NCBI GenBank assembly: GCA_965203755.1
Contig: OZ241910.1
Location: forward strand, 2,170,001 to 2,234,000
Length of the DNA: 64,000 nucleotides
From: UBA6055 sp965203755
GTDB lineage: Bacteria > Chloroflexota > Anaerolineae > Aggregatilineales > Phototrophicaceae
Reading direction: 5' to 3'
In this document: positions 50,092 through 59,500 of the stretch, one piece after another
How positions within the stretch are numbered: the stretch's first letter is position 1
Layout of the letters: every line of letters begins with the position of its first letter
Program-made: the position numbers and the translations under genes
Notes under the pieces: generated by a model
Told to the model about the DNA's origin: nothing
The model's input: the letters and a program-made list of their open reading frames with translations, nothing else
The model's database searches: none

Positions 50092-50124
50092 AGAAGCACC
50101 CCCAAACCGGCCGGCGCAAGCGGG

Positions 50125-50652
50125 TCACAAGCCCCTCTCGCTGTAGGCCGGCGGCTGTTCTTTTGGGTCTTGATGAAGCTCATTGACTTCCTGGATGTGA
50201 TCAGTCAGCGCTTCGACCGGGGCATGCCGCGCCAGGTGCGAGCCAGCCAAAACATAAACCAGCACCCCCAGCGATGACAGGGCGAAACTCGCCAGAATCC
50301 CCGCCATTTGCAGCTGCCCGAAAAAAATGTCGCCGGCGTCGCTGCGAATATGCGTGCCGAAACCGAGGATGTCAGCCAGTCCGGCCAAAGCCGCGAAGAG
50401 AATGCCGGTCAGCGCCAGCCGCGTGCCGATTTGCTGGATGAGGGTTGAAGGAACGTCCAGATAAAACGTGAATTTCAGGTAAACCAGGGCGCCCAGGATG
50501 AGCAGAGCATAGCCCAGCAAGACCATCGTGACCTGAATAAGACCAATGCCCACGGTGGGTTCGGCGCCGGTCACGCCAGGAAACAGCCCCATCAAGCAAA
50601 GCACCGCGCCCATCGCGCCCAGAGCAATGCCTACCTGTGCAAAACGCCACAT
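50125..50652 (-). CDS. Four-helix membrane protein of unknown function
   Basis: A 175-residue protein with four hydrophobic segments (about 5-25, 34-62, 80-97 and 112-135). A hydrophilic acidic C-terminus (DHIQEVNELHQDPKEQPP) follows. Loops contain FTFYLDVPSTLIQQIGTRLA and GFGTHIRSDAGDIFFGQLQ. No known family is recognised. It shares the strand of the glycosyltransferase 33 bases downstream and may be cotranscribed with it. Confidence 0.7.
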   Translation of the reverse strand: MWRFAQVGIALGAMGAVLCLMGLFPGVTGAEPTVGIGLIQVTMVLLGYALLILGALVYLKFTFYLDVPSTLIQQIGTRLALTGILFAALAGLADILGFGTHIRSDAGDIFFGQLQMAGILASFALSSLGVLVYVLAGSHLARHAPVEALTDHIQEVNELHQDPKEQPPAYSERGL

Positions 50653-50824
50653 ATCTGCCTGTCCATCGGGTCAAGTTCCTTGCGGTTTTCGCAGCATATC
50701 GCCGCCCGCGGCCGCATCTTTGAGCTATCATAGTTTAACCGGCTTTTCCTGCCAATGATAGAGGATTGTGTTCGCTTGTGGTATGCTGATTGGGCGCATC
50801 GTTGAGCGACGAAAGAGACGCGCC

Positions 50825-52471
50825 GTGCATATCCTTCATGTCAACAACGTTACCGTCCACTTTGCCGGGCGCGAGCTTTACCGCGATTTGTCGTGGGCCC
50901 TTGGCGCCCGGGATCGAGTCGGGCTTGTCGGACCCAACGGCGCCGGCAAGTCGACGCTGTTCAAGCTGCTGCTGGGCGATATCGAACCAGACCAAGGCAG
51001 CATCGCGCGGCGGAAGGGGATTCGACTGGGTTATTTGCCACAGGACATTGAATTGCCGCCCGATAAGACCCTGATTGAAACGGCGATGATCAAACCCACG
51101 GGATTGATGGCGGCTGAAGCGCGGCTGGATGCGATTGAAACCCAGCTGGCCGATCCCGAAGTGTATGGCGATGAGCGCCGGCTGGCGAACGTCCTCGAAA
51201 AACACGCGGCGCAGCTGGCTGTGTACGAAAGCATGAATGGCCATCGCCATGCCTCTCATGTCAAGGAGTTATTGGCGATGCTGGGCTTTCGGCAGGAAAA
51301 TTATGACCTGCCGACGGCGGCGCTGTCCGGCGGGCAGAAGAAGATGCTGGCGCTGGCGCAGCTGGCCGTCGCCGCGCCCGATATTCTCCTGCTGGATGAG
51401 CCCGACAATCACCTGGATGTGGTCGGCAAAGGCCATCTGGAGCGTTTTATCCTCAATTATCGCAGCAGCGTGGTGATTATTTCGCATGACCGTTACCTGC
51501 TGGACGAAGTCGCGGCGCAGACGGTTGAACTGGCAGATGGCAAACTCACTGTTTATCATGGCGGCTACTCGTATTATCTAAATGAAAAGGAAGTGCGGCG
51601 TCTGCGCCAGCGGCAGCTGTATGTGACGCAGCAGAAAGAGATCGCGCGGCTGGAGGAAATGATTGAGCGTTTTGAACGATGGGCGAAGCAGGTTATGAGC
51701 CGCAAGCACATGCTGGCGGCGCGTCAGCGGCGGCGGATGCTGGATAAAATGGAAGCGCGCGGCGAAATCATCGAGAAAGTATCGGATGCCAAGCTCATGG
51801 ACTTCAAAGTCGCCGGATGGCGCGGCAGTAAAAAGGCGCTGGAACTTGTGCATGTGTCGATGGCATTCGGCGACGAACCGCTGTTTTTTGATGTCAGCCT
51901 GCTGCTGCGGCATGGTGAAAGGGTGGGCTTGATTGGCCCGAATGGCGCCGGCAAGACGGCGCTGTTCAAAATGATACTTGGCGAGCATGAACCGACCGCC
52001 GGCAAAATTGATGTCGGCCCGAGCATTCGGATCGGCTATTATTCGCAGGAGCATCAGACGCTTTCGGACTGGCTGGACAAAACACCGCTGGATTTGATTC
52101 GCAGTATCCAGAACAGCAGCGAATCGAATGCGGTTGCCTTTTTGCTGCGGATGGCTTTCCAATACGAGCAGGCGCGCCAGCCGATTGCCGCGCTTTCGGG
52201 CGGCGAACGGAGCCGCTTGCAGCTGGCGCTGGTGATGCTGCGCCAGCCGAATCTGCTGCTGCTGGATGAGCCGACTAACAACCTCGATATTCCCTCGATT
52301 GAGGTGCTGGAAGATGCGCTGGATGAATTTGTCGGCACGGCGCTGATTATCTCGCATGACCGTTACTTTCTGGATCAGACAGTTGACCGCGTGGTCGAGA
52401 TTCGAGAGGGTGAACTGCGGTCGTATGCGGGTGGCTATACCGAGTATCTGGCGGCGGCCGGTCGAGCCTGA
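50825..52471 (+). CDS. ABC-F family ATPase
   Basis: A soluble protein of about 548 residues with two ABC cassettes and no membrane segments. GTG 50825 (VHILHVNNVTVHFAG) is taken as start since family members begin here; ATG 50783 is an alternative. Cassette 1: GPNGAGKSTL, LSGGQKKMLALAQL and LLLDEPDNHLD. A charged linker (YYLNEKEVRRLRQRQLYVTQQKEIARLEEMIERFERWAKQVMSRK) is followed by cassette 2: GPNGAGKTAL, LSGGERSRLQLALVML and LLLDEPTNNLD. ABC-F proteins act on the ribosome in translation stress or antibiotic protection, not in transport. The specific role here is unknown. Confidence 0.92.
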   Translation: MHILHVNNVTVHFAGRELYRDLSWALGARDRVGLVGPNGAGKSTLFKLLLGDIEPDQGSIARRKGIRLGYLPQDIELPPDKTLIETAMIKPTGLMAAEARLDAIETQLADPEVYGDERRLANVLEKHAAQLAVYESMNGHRHASHVKELLAMLGFRQENYDLPTAALSGGQKKMLALAQLAVAAPDILLLDEPDNHLDVVGKGHLERFILNYRSSVVIISHDRYLLDEVAAQTVELADGKLTVYHGGYSYYLNEKEVRRLRQRQLYVTQQKEIARLEEMIERFERWAKQVMSRKHMLAARQRRRMLDKMEARGEIIEKVSDAKLMDFKVAGWRGSKKALELVHVSMAFGDEPLFFDVSLLLRHGERVGLIGPNGAGKTALFKMILGEHEPTAGKIDVGPSIRIGYYSQEHQTLSDWLDKTPLDLIRSIQNSSESNAVAFLLRMAFQYEQARQPIAALSGGERSRLQLALVMLRQPNLLLLDEPTNNLDIPSIEVLEDALDEFVGTALIISHDRYFLDQTVDRVVEIREGELRSYAGGYTEYLAAAGRA

Positions 52472-52520
52472 TTGATTCTTTTTTATGAACCGTTGGGGCT
52501 TGTATCTGCAAGCCGCCGAA

Positions 52521-53315
52521 TTAGATGGCCATTCCTTTGATGACGGCGCCGGGAATCACAAAAGTGAAGTCCTTGCCGCGGATATGCTCTGGCAGGCTGA
52601 AGCCGCGCTGAATGTCATCCGAAACGTTATTGAACAGGGTCAAGATCATTTGTGCATGCTGCGGCGGCGTTGCCATACGCAAGGTCCATTTGTCAAAATG
52701 CAGCGTTAAATCAAAGGTGTGGACAAGTTCGGATGCAAAGCCGGCGGCGCTTAGCATGGACTGCCATTCGGATATCCGATAATCGCGCACGTGAGATGGG
52801 TCGCGCAGCCGTTCGATGGTTTGCAGGAAGGTATCCTGGGCATAGTCCTCGCTGGCCATGATATCGCTGATGATGAATGTTCCGCCTGGTTTGAGGGCGC
52901 GCCGGCATTCAGCCAGCGCTTGCTGGGGACGCAGCCAGTGATGAGCGCTGTAACGGGTGGCGATGATATCGAAAGCGCGGTCTTGGAAGGGCAGATTTTC
53001 GACATCGCCATGCTGTGCAGTGACATTGCCGATGCCGCGTTCGCGGGCAAGCGCTTTGACCTGATCCAGCATGGAGCGGGTGAAGTCGCAGGCGATGACC
53101 TGCCTGACTTCGGGCGCGAATGCCATCGCGGTATGCCCGGCGCCGCAGCCGGCATCGAGGACAAGCGCCGCCGATGTGACCGGCGCCCGTTTGACCATGA
53201 GTTGGAGGTCCTCGCCGGCAGCGTGAACGGCGCTCTCGCGGTAGTTTGCGGCGACATGATCAAACTGCGATTGAACGCGCTGCTTCATATCCGTTTTGGG
53301 CATGCTCAACTCCAT
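52521..53315 (-). CDS. Class I SAM-dependent methyltransferase
   Basis: A 264-residue Rossmann-fold methyltransferase of the Methyltransf_11/UbiE-like type. Motif I is LVLDAGCGAGHTAMAFAP (about 51-68), an acidic residue ends beta-2 (VIACDFTRSMLDQVKAL), motif II-like QHGDVENLPFQDRAFDIIATRYSAHHW follows (about 101-127), and motif III is LKPGGTFIISDIMA (about 140-153). The substrate region after that is less conserved. It could methylate a quinone precursor, sterol-like lipid or other small molecule; it cannot be named from sequence. It stands alone between the ABC-F gene (convergent) and a divergent glycosyltransferase gene. Confidence 0.9.
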   Translation of the reverse strand: MELSMPKTDMKQRVQSQFDHVAANYRESAVHAAGEDLQLMVKRAPVTSAALVLDAGCGAGHTAMAFAPEVRQVIACDFTRSMLDQVKALARERGIGNVTAQHGDVENLPFQDRAFDIIATRYSAHHWLRPQQALAECRRALKPGGTFIISDIMASEDYAQDTFLQTIERLRDPSHVRDYRISEWQSMLSAAGFASELVHTFDLTLHFDKWTLRMATPPQHAQMILTLFNNVSDDIQRGFSLPEHIRGKDFTFVIPGAVIKGMAI

Positions 53316-53583
53316 GTCGATTCATCAGTCCATTGCTGTAAACGGGTTTATTGTATGCGCTTGGTCTTTCATCATTCAAGTCTTGGACTGTAATTGAGGT
53401 CAAAACAGGTCATAAAAGTTAAAAGCCGCCATGCTGTTCCACATGATCCGGCTTTTCCAATATCCACCTGCCTAAGTTCCAGGTATTCTGGTACAATATC
53501 AAAAGGTTAATAAGGATGACTGTGGAACCCGCGCCTTGCGAGAGATCGGCGGTCCTGCCTTCCGGGAATAGATTTTGCCTGAC

Positions 53584-54723
53584 ATGAGAAAGAAAATTTT
53601 GTGCGTCCTGCCTACGGTCACTGATCCCAGAGCCGCGCTGCGTATCCAAATGCTGGATCAGGCGGGTTTCCAGGTTGAAGCCATCGCTTTCGAAACCAGC
53701 TATTACCCGGGAAAGTCCCTTGATTGTCCAGTGCAGTCTTTGGGCAAGCTGCGTTTTAGACCCTACTACTTCAGGGTTCCCGAGAGCCTCACGCGCATCC
53801 CCAAAATTCGCGCGGCGATTCAACGCAGCGACATAGTTTATGTATTCCACCTTAATATGCTCATAGCCGCCTTGCCGGCGGCGGCTGGGCTGGGGAAACC
53901 AGTCGTCCTCGAAATACATGACATCAATCCGCGCCAGATCTCCCGGGGACCAGGAGGCTGGCTGGGTCGATTGATTGACCGGTTTGTAACTGAAGCCTGT
54001 CAACTCCTGGTGCTTACTTCCCATGGCTATTACGCGTATTATCGCGGTTTCCAGATACCTTCATTGGTGATCGAAAACAAACTTGGCGCGTCCTTCGCGG
54101 CGGCGGTTCAAAAGAACGGCATACCGGCATTGACTTGCGAACCGCTTGACAGCCGGCCGCTCCGCATCGGCTATTTCGGATTCTTGCGAGATGAATGGAG
54201 TATGCGCGTACTCGAAGAATTAACCGCATCCGCTCCCGGGCGATTCGAGGGCGTCATTGCCGGCGTCCCCCATCATCGCATGATGAGCCGGGACGACTTT
54301 TTGCAGCGTGTGACGCGCAGCCAAAATCTGCATTATCAAGGTCCATACCGGCATCCGGATGATCTGTCAAGTTTATACGCCAGTGTGGATGTGGTGCTGA
54401 ACTGCATCCCTCCTGTCCGCCCCTCTAGCTGGTCGCGGACGAATCGCTACTACGATGCCTGCCTCTTTCAAAAACCGTTAATCGTTCGCGCCGGAACCGA
54501 GGACGCCAATGAAGTCGCGCGGCGCCAGATCGGATTGGTTGTCACGGAGGATACTGTCGAAGGGGTTGCGGCTGCCATTTGCCGTGTGACAAGTGCGGAT
54601 TGGGAACGCTGGCGCCGGAATATGGCGGCGCTGCCGCGGCAAGCCTATGCTTATAATGACGATGATGTGCTGCGGCTGGGTCAAGCGCTGAACAAGGTCG
54701 CCGGGAAGAATGCCCGCGGGTGA
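53584..54723 (+). CDS. Glycosyltransferase (GT4-like)
   Basis: A 379-residue GT-B fold protein, start ATG 53584 (MRKKILCVLPTVTDPRA). The N-terminal half reads like a GT4 acceptor domain (DIVYVFHLNMLIAALPAAAGLGKPVVLEIHDINPRQ). The C-terminal half has LRIGYFGFLRDEWSMRVLEEL, then YQGPYRHPDDLSSLYASVDVVLNCIPP and SWSRTNRYYDACLFQKPLIVR (about 281-301), similar to the EX7E region of GT4 proteins but with weak glutamate conservation. It is convergent with the O-antigen ligase-like gene, and the two probably take part in the same surface glycan pathway. TACAAT at 53491 may be part of its promoter. Confidence 0.82.
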   Translation: MRKKILCVLPTVTDPRAALRIQMLDQAGFQVEAIAFETSYYPGKSLDCPVQSLGKLRFRPYYFRVPESLTRIPKIRAAIQRSDIVYVFHLNMLIAALPAAAGLGKPVVLEIHDINPRQISRGPGGWLGRLIDRFVTEACQLLVLTSHGYYAYYRGFQIPSLVIENKLGASFAAAVQKNGIPALTCEPLDSRPLRIGYFGFLRDEWSMRVLEELTASAPGRFEGVIAGVPHHRMMSRDDFLQRVTRSQNLHYQGPYRHPDDLSSLYASVDVVLNCIPPVRPSSWSRTNRYYDACLFQKPLIVRAGTEDANEVARRQIGLVVTEDTVEGVAAAICRVTSADWERWRRNMAALPRQAYAYNDDDVLRLGQALNKVAGKNARG

Positions 54724-54737
54724 ACCCATAGACGAGC

Positions 54738-56072
54738 TTAGTTCGCTTTAGCATTGAGGCTGTCAGCCGATGCGGCGCCCACCAGCGAACCGGCGGCCGC
54801 CCACCAGATCGCTGTTCTTTGGAAAATGCCTATCGGGATGTCTATTTCGAGCATCGATATCAGCAAGCCTGACAGCAGGATGAGGCCCAGCGCGGCCGCC
54901 TCCGCCCGTTTGGCCGCACCCTTGGACCGGCTGCGGAAGAGCCGCCGCCCGTCGCGTAGGATAAGCATCACCATCACCATCAGCAGCAGCGGCGCGGCGA
55001 TGCCGGTGTAGGCGGCCCACTTTATCCAAAGATTATGAATCTGCGTCTGGTACTGGCTCCAGGGAGTGTCTATCAAGACCTGCTCAAGTCCATGTCCAAG
55101 CAGGGGCCGTTCCCTGATTTTCTCCAGCCCCAGCAAATACCCGCGGATACGGCGGGTAGAGAAGTTGTCCAGTGAATTCAAGGGCCGCGCAGACGGATTC
55201 AAGACCTCGTCGGCAGAAACATACTCGTCGACCGGCACGCCGATCCGGTCCAGCTTGAGATGCTTGGCGCATGATGAATTCAGAAACGGGATGCTGATCG
55301 CGAGTCCCGCCAGGATGACAATCGCTCCCATCCGCCTGAATGCCGGCAGCATCATCAATGCCCCAAGAACCAACAGGGACGACAGGAGTCCGGTGCGGCC
55401 GCCGCTGACAAACTGGCTGCCAGCCAGAGCGACAATCCCGACGATGCCGAGGAGCTTGCGGAGCCATGACCGGCTGCTGAAAGGCAGGAACAAAAGCGCT
55501 CCCGCCGGGACGAAAACCGCCAGCCCCGCCGACCACGTTGTGTGTCTGATGCTGAAACCAACCCGGTAGGCATAGTCCCAAAGGCAGGGGGATTGCCAGT
55601 CGGAAGTGTTCAGCAGCGTTCGGAACAGCGCGATGCCCGCTAGGCTGGCGATGATGATGAAGGCCCGCTGGAAAATCGCGCGTACATCGCCGCCATCGCG
55701 GGCAATGCAGTAGAAACACCAGAAAAACGCGCCGGTGCCGCCAAGCTCATAGACGAATACAATAACCCGAAACGAATCGCTGGCTTGATACAGCCCCGGC
55801 AGCCACAGCAGGAGAATGCCGCCAAAACCCAATGGGCCCAGCAGCCCGGCTGGGAAGGGGCGCCGACCCTTCAGCAACTCGCTCCCGAATACCAGCGCCA
55901 AGGCCGCCAGAAGGATGCCCCAGTCAAATCGCTGCAAAGCCTTCATGCTGATGCCGGGCAGCCAATACACCGGCCCCAGCGCAAGGAACAGGCTAAGCAG
56001 CCAGGGCGCCGCCGTGCTTCTGCCGCGCATCAGCAGCTGCCGCCAGCCGTTCATTTTTTGATTCTGTGCCAT
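54738..56072 (-). CDS. O-antigen ligase/polymerase-like membrane protein (Wzy_C family)
   Basis: A 444-residue protein with about ten or eleven hydrophobic helices. The Wzy_C domain is recognisable from LAGSQFVSGGRTGLLSSLLVLGALMML (about 216-242) and from the large loop near 275-345 with RRIRGYLLGLEKIRERPLLGHGLEQVL and HNLWIKWAAYTGIAAPLLL. These elements (SGGRTG, RPLLGxG and the HN) are shared by O-antigen ligases and polymerases, which join lipid-linked glycans at the outer face of the membrane. It ends 14 bases from the convergent glycosyltransferase gene. Confidence 0.88.
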   Translation of the reverse strand: MAQNQKMNGWRQLLMRGRSTAAPWLLSLFLALGPVYWLPGISMKALQRFDWGILLAALALVFGSELLKGRRPFPAGLLGPLGFGGILLLWLPGLYQASDSFRVIVFVYELGGTGAFFWCFYCIARDGGDVRAIFQRAFIIIASLAGIALFRTLLNTSDWQSPCLWDYAYRVGFSIRHTTWSAGLAVFVPAGALLFLPFSSRSWLRKLLGIVGIVALAGSQFVSGGRTGLLSSLLVLGALMMLPAFRRMGAIVILAGLAISIPFLNSSCAKHLKLDRIGVPVDEYVSADEVLNPSARPLNSLDNFSTRRIRGYLLGLEKIRERPLLGHGLEQVLIDTPWSQYQTQIHNLWIKWAAYTGIAAPLLLMVMVMLILRDGRRLFRSRSKGAAKRAEAAALGLILLSGLLISMLEIDIPIGIFQRTAIWWAAAGSLVGAASADSLNAKAN

Positions 56073-56225
56073 GCTTCAGTCATTCAGGCTGTCTTTCGGC
56101 GCGTCGGCCCATATTATCGGGGTCATTCGAGGCTGCCTCACCATGGATTCTCATCAAGAGAGCCGGGCTTCAACAGCTTCAGAGCGGGCTGTATTCCTTT
56201 TTACTGCTTTTGTGCAAAATGGGGT

Positions 56226-56254
56226 GTTGCAAATGCTTCAAAGTTGTATATACT
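56226..56254 (+). promoter_or_regulatory. rpoB promoter P1
   Basis: TTGCAA (56226-56231) and TATACT (56249-56254) with the optimal 17-base spacer, reading toward rpoB. Each hexamer departs from consensus at one or two positions. Confidence 0.6.
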
Positions 56255-56301
56255 AAAAATCAGTCAGTCGCAAGGTGCGTTCAATTTCGGTTTTGTTTTT
56301 C

Positions 56302-56329
56302 TTGACAGAACTTGGTCTCGTCATATACA
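56302..56329 (+). promoter_or_regulatory. rpoB promoter P2
   Basis: A perfect TTGACA (56302-56307) and TATACA (56324-56329) with a 16-base spacer, about 180 bases before the rpoB start. It follows a T-rich stretch that could act as an UP-like element. Confidence 0.65.
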
Positions 56330-56509
56330 CTGCTGGTTTGCAGTCCTCTTTCCGATACATGTTATGGTTGCATGAAAACAATTCCATACACTGTCTATCG
56401 TATCAGCGTTTTTCTTCCTCTCCATGCCTTTATGGAGCGGTACAGCCGTTTTTGTGAAATCAGGCATTTATGATCTGTAGAAGCATTTATTCATCCGAGG
56501 AGCGTCGCG

Positions 56510-59500
56510 TTGAAACACTATTTTAATGTGAAGAGTTATGCCCGTACCCCTGAACAGGAACTTTCCGCGCTGATAGACATTCAGTTGAAGTCCTTTGAGG
56601 CTTTTCTCTATCACGGCCGGCTGCTGGAGCTATTCGATGAGATTAATCCCATCCAAAGTTTCAACGGCAACCTGTCCCTGTATTTCCCGGGGAATATCCC
56701 GGCCGCCAAGGAGTTCGATTTGAAATGTGTGTTTGACGAGCCGAAATACGATGAGGTCAAGTGCCTGGAGCGCGATATGTCGTATGCGGCGCCGCTTTAT
56801 GTATATGTTGCGCTGGTGAATCATGAGCAGGCGGATGAAGTTATCAGGCAGAAAATTTTCCTGGGCGACTTCCCGCTTATGACCGAAAAAGGCACCTTTA
56901 TTATCAATGGGACCGAACGGGTTGTGGTCAGTCAGTTGATACGGTCGCCCGGCGTTTATTTTGATGCCGAAGAAGAACGCGCCACCGGCCGGCTGCTGTC
57001 GAACTGCAAGCTGATTCCTGACCGCGGCGCCTGGATGGAATTTGAAACCCGCAAGACCGACTACATCACCATCAAGTTCAATCGGAAGCGCACCATTCCA
57101 GTGACGATACTGCTGCGGGCATTGGCGGCGGTTGATGATGGCCTGCCAGCCAAAATGTCGCCCATCAAAACCGGCGAGGACGATGAAATCCGCCAGCTGT
57201 TTGCCCATGTGGATGACAATGAAGCCCATCCTTATATTGAAAGTTCGCTCAAGAACGAGCCGGATTGGGATGTCAAGAAAAAGCAGACGATTGCCGAAGT
57301 CGCCCTGATCGAATTTTATAAGCGGATGCGCCCCGGCGACCCGCCGACGCTGGACAATGCGCGGGAGTATCTGGAGGGTCAGCTCTTCGATCAGCGCCGC
57401 TATGACCTGGAGCGGGTCGGGCGTTACAAGCTCAATCAGCGCCTTGGCCTGGAAGGCAAAATCGACCGGTTGCATCGCACCATAACCAAAGCCGACATTG
57501 TGGCGTTGGTCGAGCAGATGATTCTCATCAACAACGGTCAGCGCGGCCGCGATGATATTGACCATCTAGGCAATCGCCGCGTGAAAACCGTTGGCGAGTT
57601 GGTCGGCAACAAACTGCGTATCGGTTTGCGCCGCATGGAACGGGTCGTCAAGGAACGGATGTCGATTCGAGAAGCCGAGCAGCTGACGCCGGTCGCGCTG
57701 GTCAATATCCGCCCGATTGTGTCGGCGGTGCGCGAGTTTTTCGGCTCGTCGCAGCTGTCGCAGTTTATGGAGCAGACCAACCCGCTGTCCGAACTGACGC
57801 ACAAGCGCACTCTGTCGGCATTGGGGCCGGGCGGGCTGCGCCGCGAACGCGCCGGCTTTGATGTGCGCGATGTGCATCACAGCCACTATGGGCGCATCTG
57901 CCCGATTGAAACGCCAGAAGGCCCGAACATTGGGCTAATCGGCCGCCTGGCGAGCTATGCGCGGGTGAACGAACTGGGCTTCGTTGAAACGCCCTATCGC
58001 AAGGTGGTCGATACGCTGCCGCTTGACCTGAGCAAAAAAGTCCGCGCACCCAAAGAAATTTCCGTTCTCAGCGAAAGACCCCGGCCGCGCAAAGTCACCG
58101 AGTCTTTACTGGGGCGGGTGGCCGCTGATGATGTTGAAGTTGAAGTATCTAATTTCGATGAGCGCATGGATAAGGTTGCCGAGTCGTTGCTGGGGCAGAC
58201 GTCCGCTGATGATGTTGAAGTTGAAGTATCTAGCTTCAATGAGCACATGGACAAAGTCACCGAGTCGTTGCTGGGGCAGATGGCCGCTGATGATGTTGAG
58301 GTTGAAGCGTCAGCAGTTTATCGAGATCTTGATAACTTGGTAGAAGAATTATCAGGTGGTGGCGGCATTATAAACGCCTTGAACGACATGAAGCAAAAAG
58401 CCACCCTTCCCGATGATAATAAACTTGATTCTCATATATCTAATGTAGGCAGTGTAATCCCTGGCTATATTGAGGCAGGGAAAAATGTCATTAGGAAGTT
58501 GCGTGATCATAATGAGTCGCTTGATGACTCAGGATTGCTTGAGCTTCAAACAGATGCCGATAAGCATATTGAGGCATTGAAAAAACTTCGGGATGCCATT
58601 GCTGAACGTGAAAAACTTGTCGCGGCGATGAAAGCTGCCAGTGTTTTTAATATCACAATGGGGCGAATCAAGGAGAACATGCAAGGGCGGATAGATGAAG
58701 CCAATTCTCGTCTGTCTGATGAAGACAAGGTGCAGATGGAAGATAGCGCCGGCAGCCGCGTTATCGTCAAAAAAGGCGAGGTCATTGACCGCGATATTCT
58801 GGATGCGCTGATGAATAGCGGCATCAAGGAAATCAAGGTGAGGACGCAAATCGTCAGGAATATCACCATCAAAAAAGGCGAGGTCATTGACCGCGATATT
58901 CTGGATGCGCTGATGAACAGCGGCATCAAGGAAATCAGAATCGTAACCTATTCCATCAAAAAGGAAGCGCTTGGAAAGATCGTTCACAGCGATATTACGG
59001 ATGAAAACGGCAATGTCATCGTCAAAAAAGACGCGGAAATTGATAACGGCATCCTGAACGCGCTGAAGGAACATGTCATCGAGAAAATCAAAGTCGTGTC
59101 CTATACCACCAGGAAAGTCGTCAATCCTGACCTCATCGGCCGCACTGTCCGCGATGATATTGAAAGCGCCAAAGGAAACGTCATCGTCGAAGAAGGCGCG
59201 GTCATCGATGACAAAATCGTGCGAAAGCTCAAAAGGCACCGCATCAAAGAGGTTCCGGTCGTTCCATTTGTCACCCGCGACATCGAATATCTGTCGGCTG
59301 ATACGGAAGACCGCTATACGATTGCACAAGCCAATTCGCAGCTGGATGAGCGCAATCAATTTGTGGATAAGCGCATCTCGGCGCGCCGCGACCAGGGATT
59401 CCTGACGGCGATTCGGGAGCAGGTTGACTATATGGACATTGCCCCGCGCCAGATTGTCGGCATCAGCGCGGCTTTGATTCCCTTCCTGTCGCATGACGAC

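Larger units (their letters stand above)
56073..56509. other. Long rpoB leader/intergenic region
   Basis: About 437 bases between the divergent O-antigen ligase-like gene and rpoB. It is AT-rich compared with its surroundings and holds two good promoters toward rpoB (56226-56254 and 56302-56329), giving leaders of roughly 180-260 bases. No rplJ/rplL genes precede rpoB, and I recognise no known L10-type leader structure. Confidence 0.6.
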
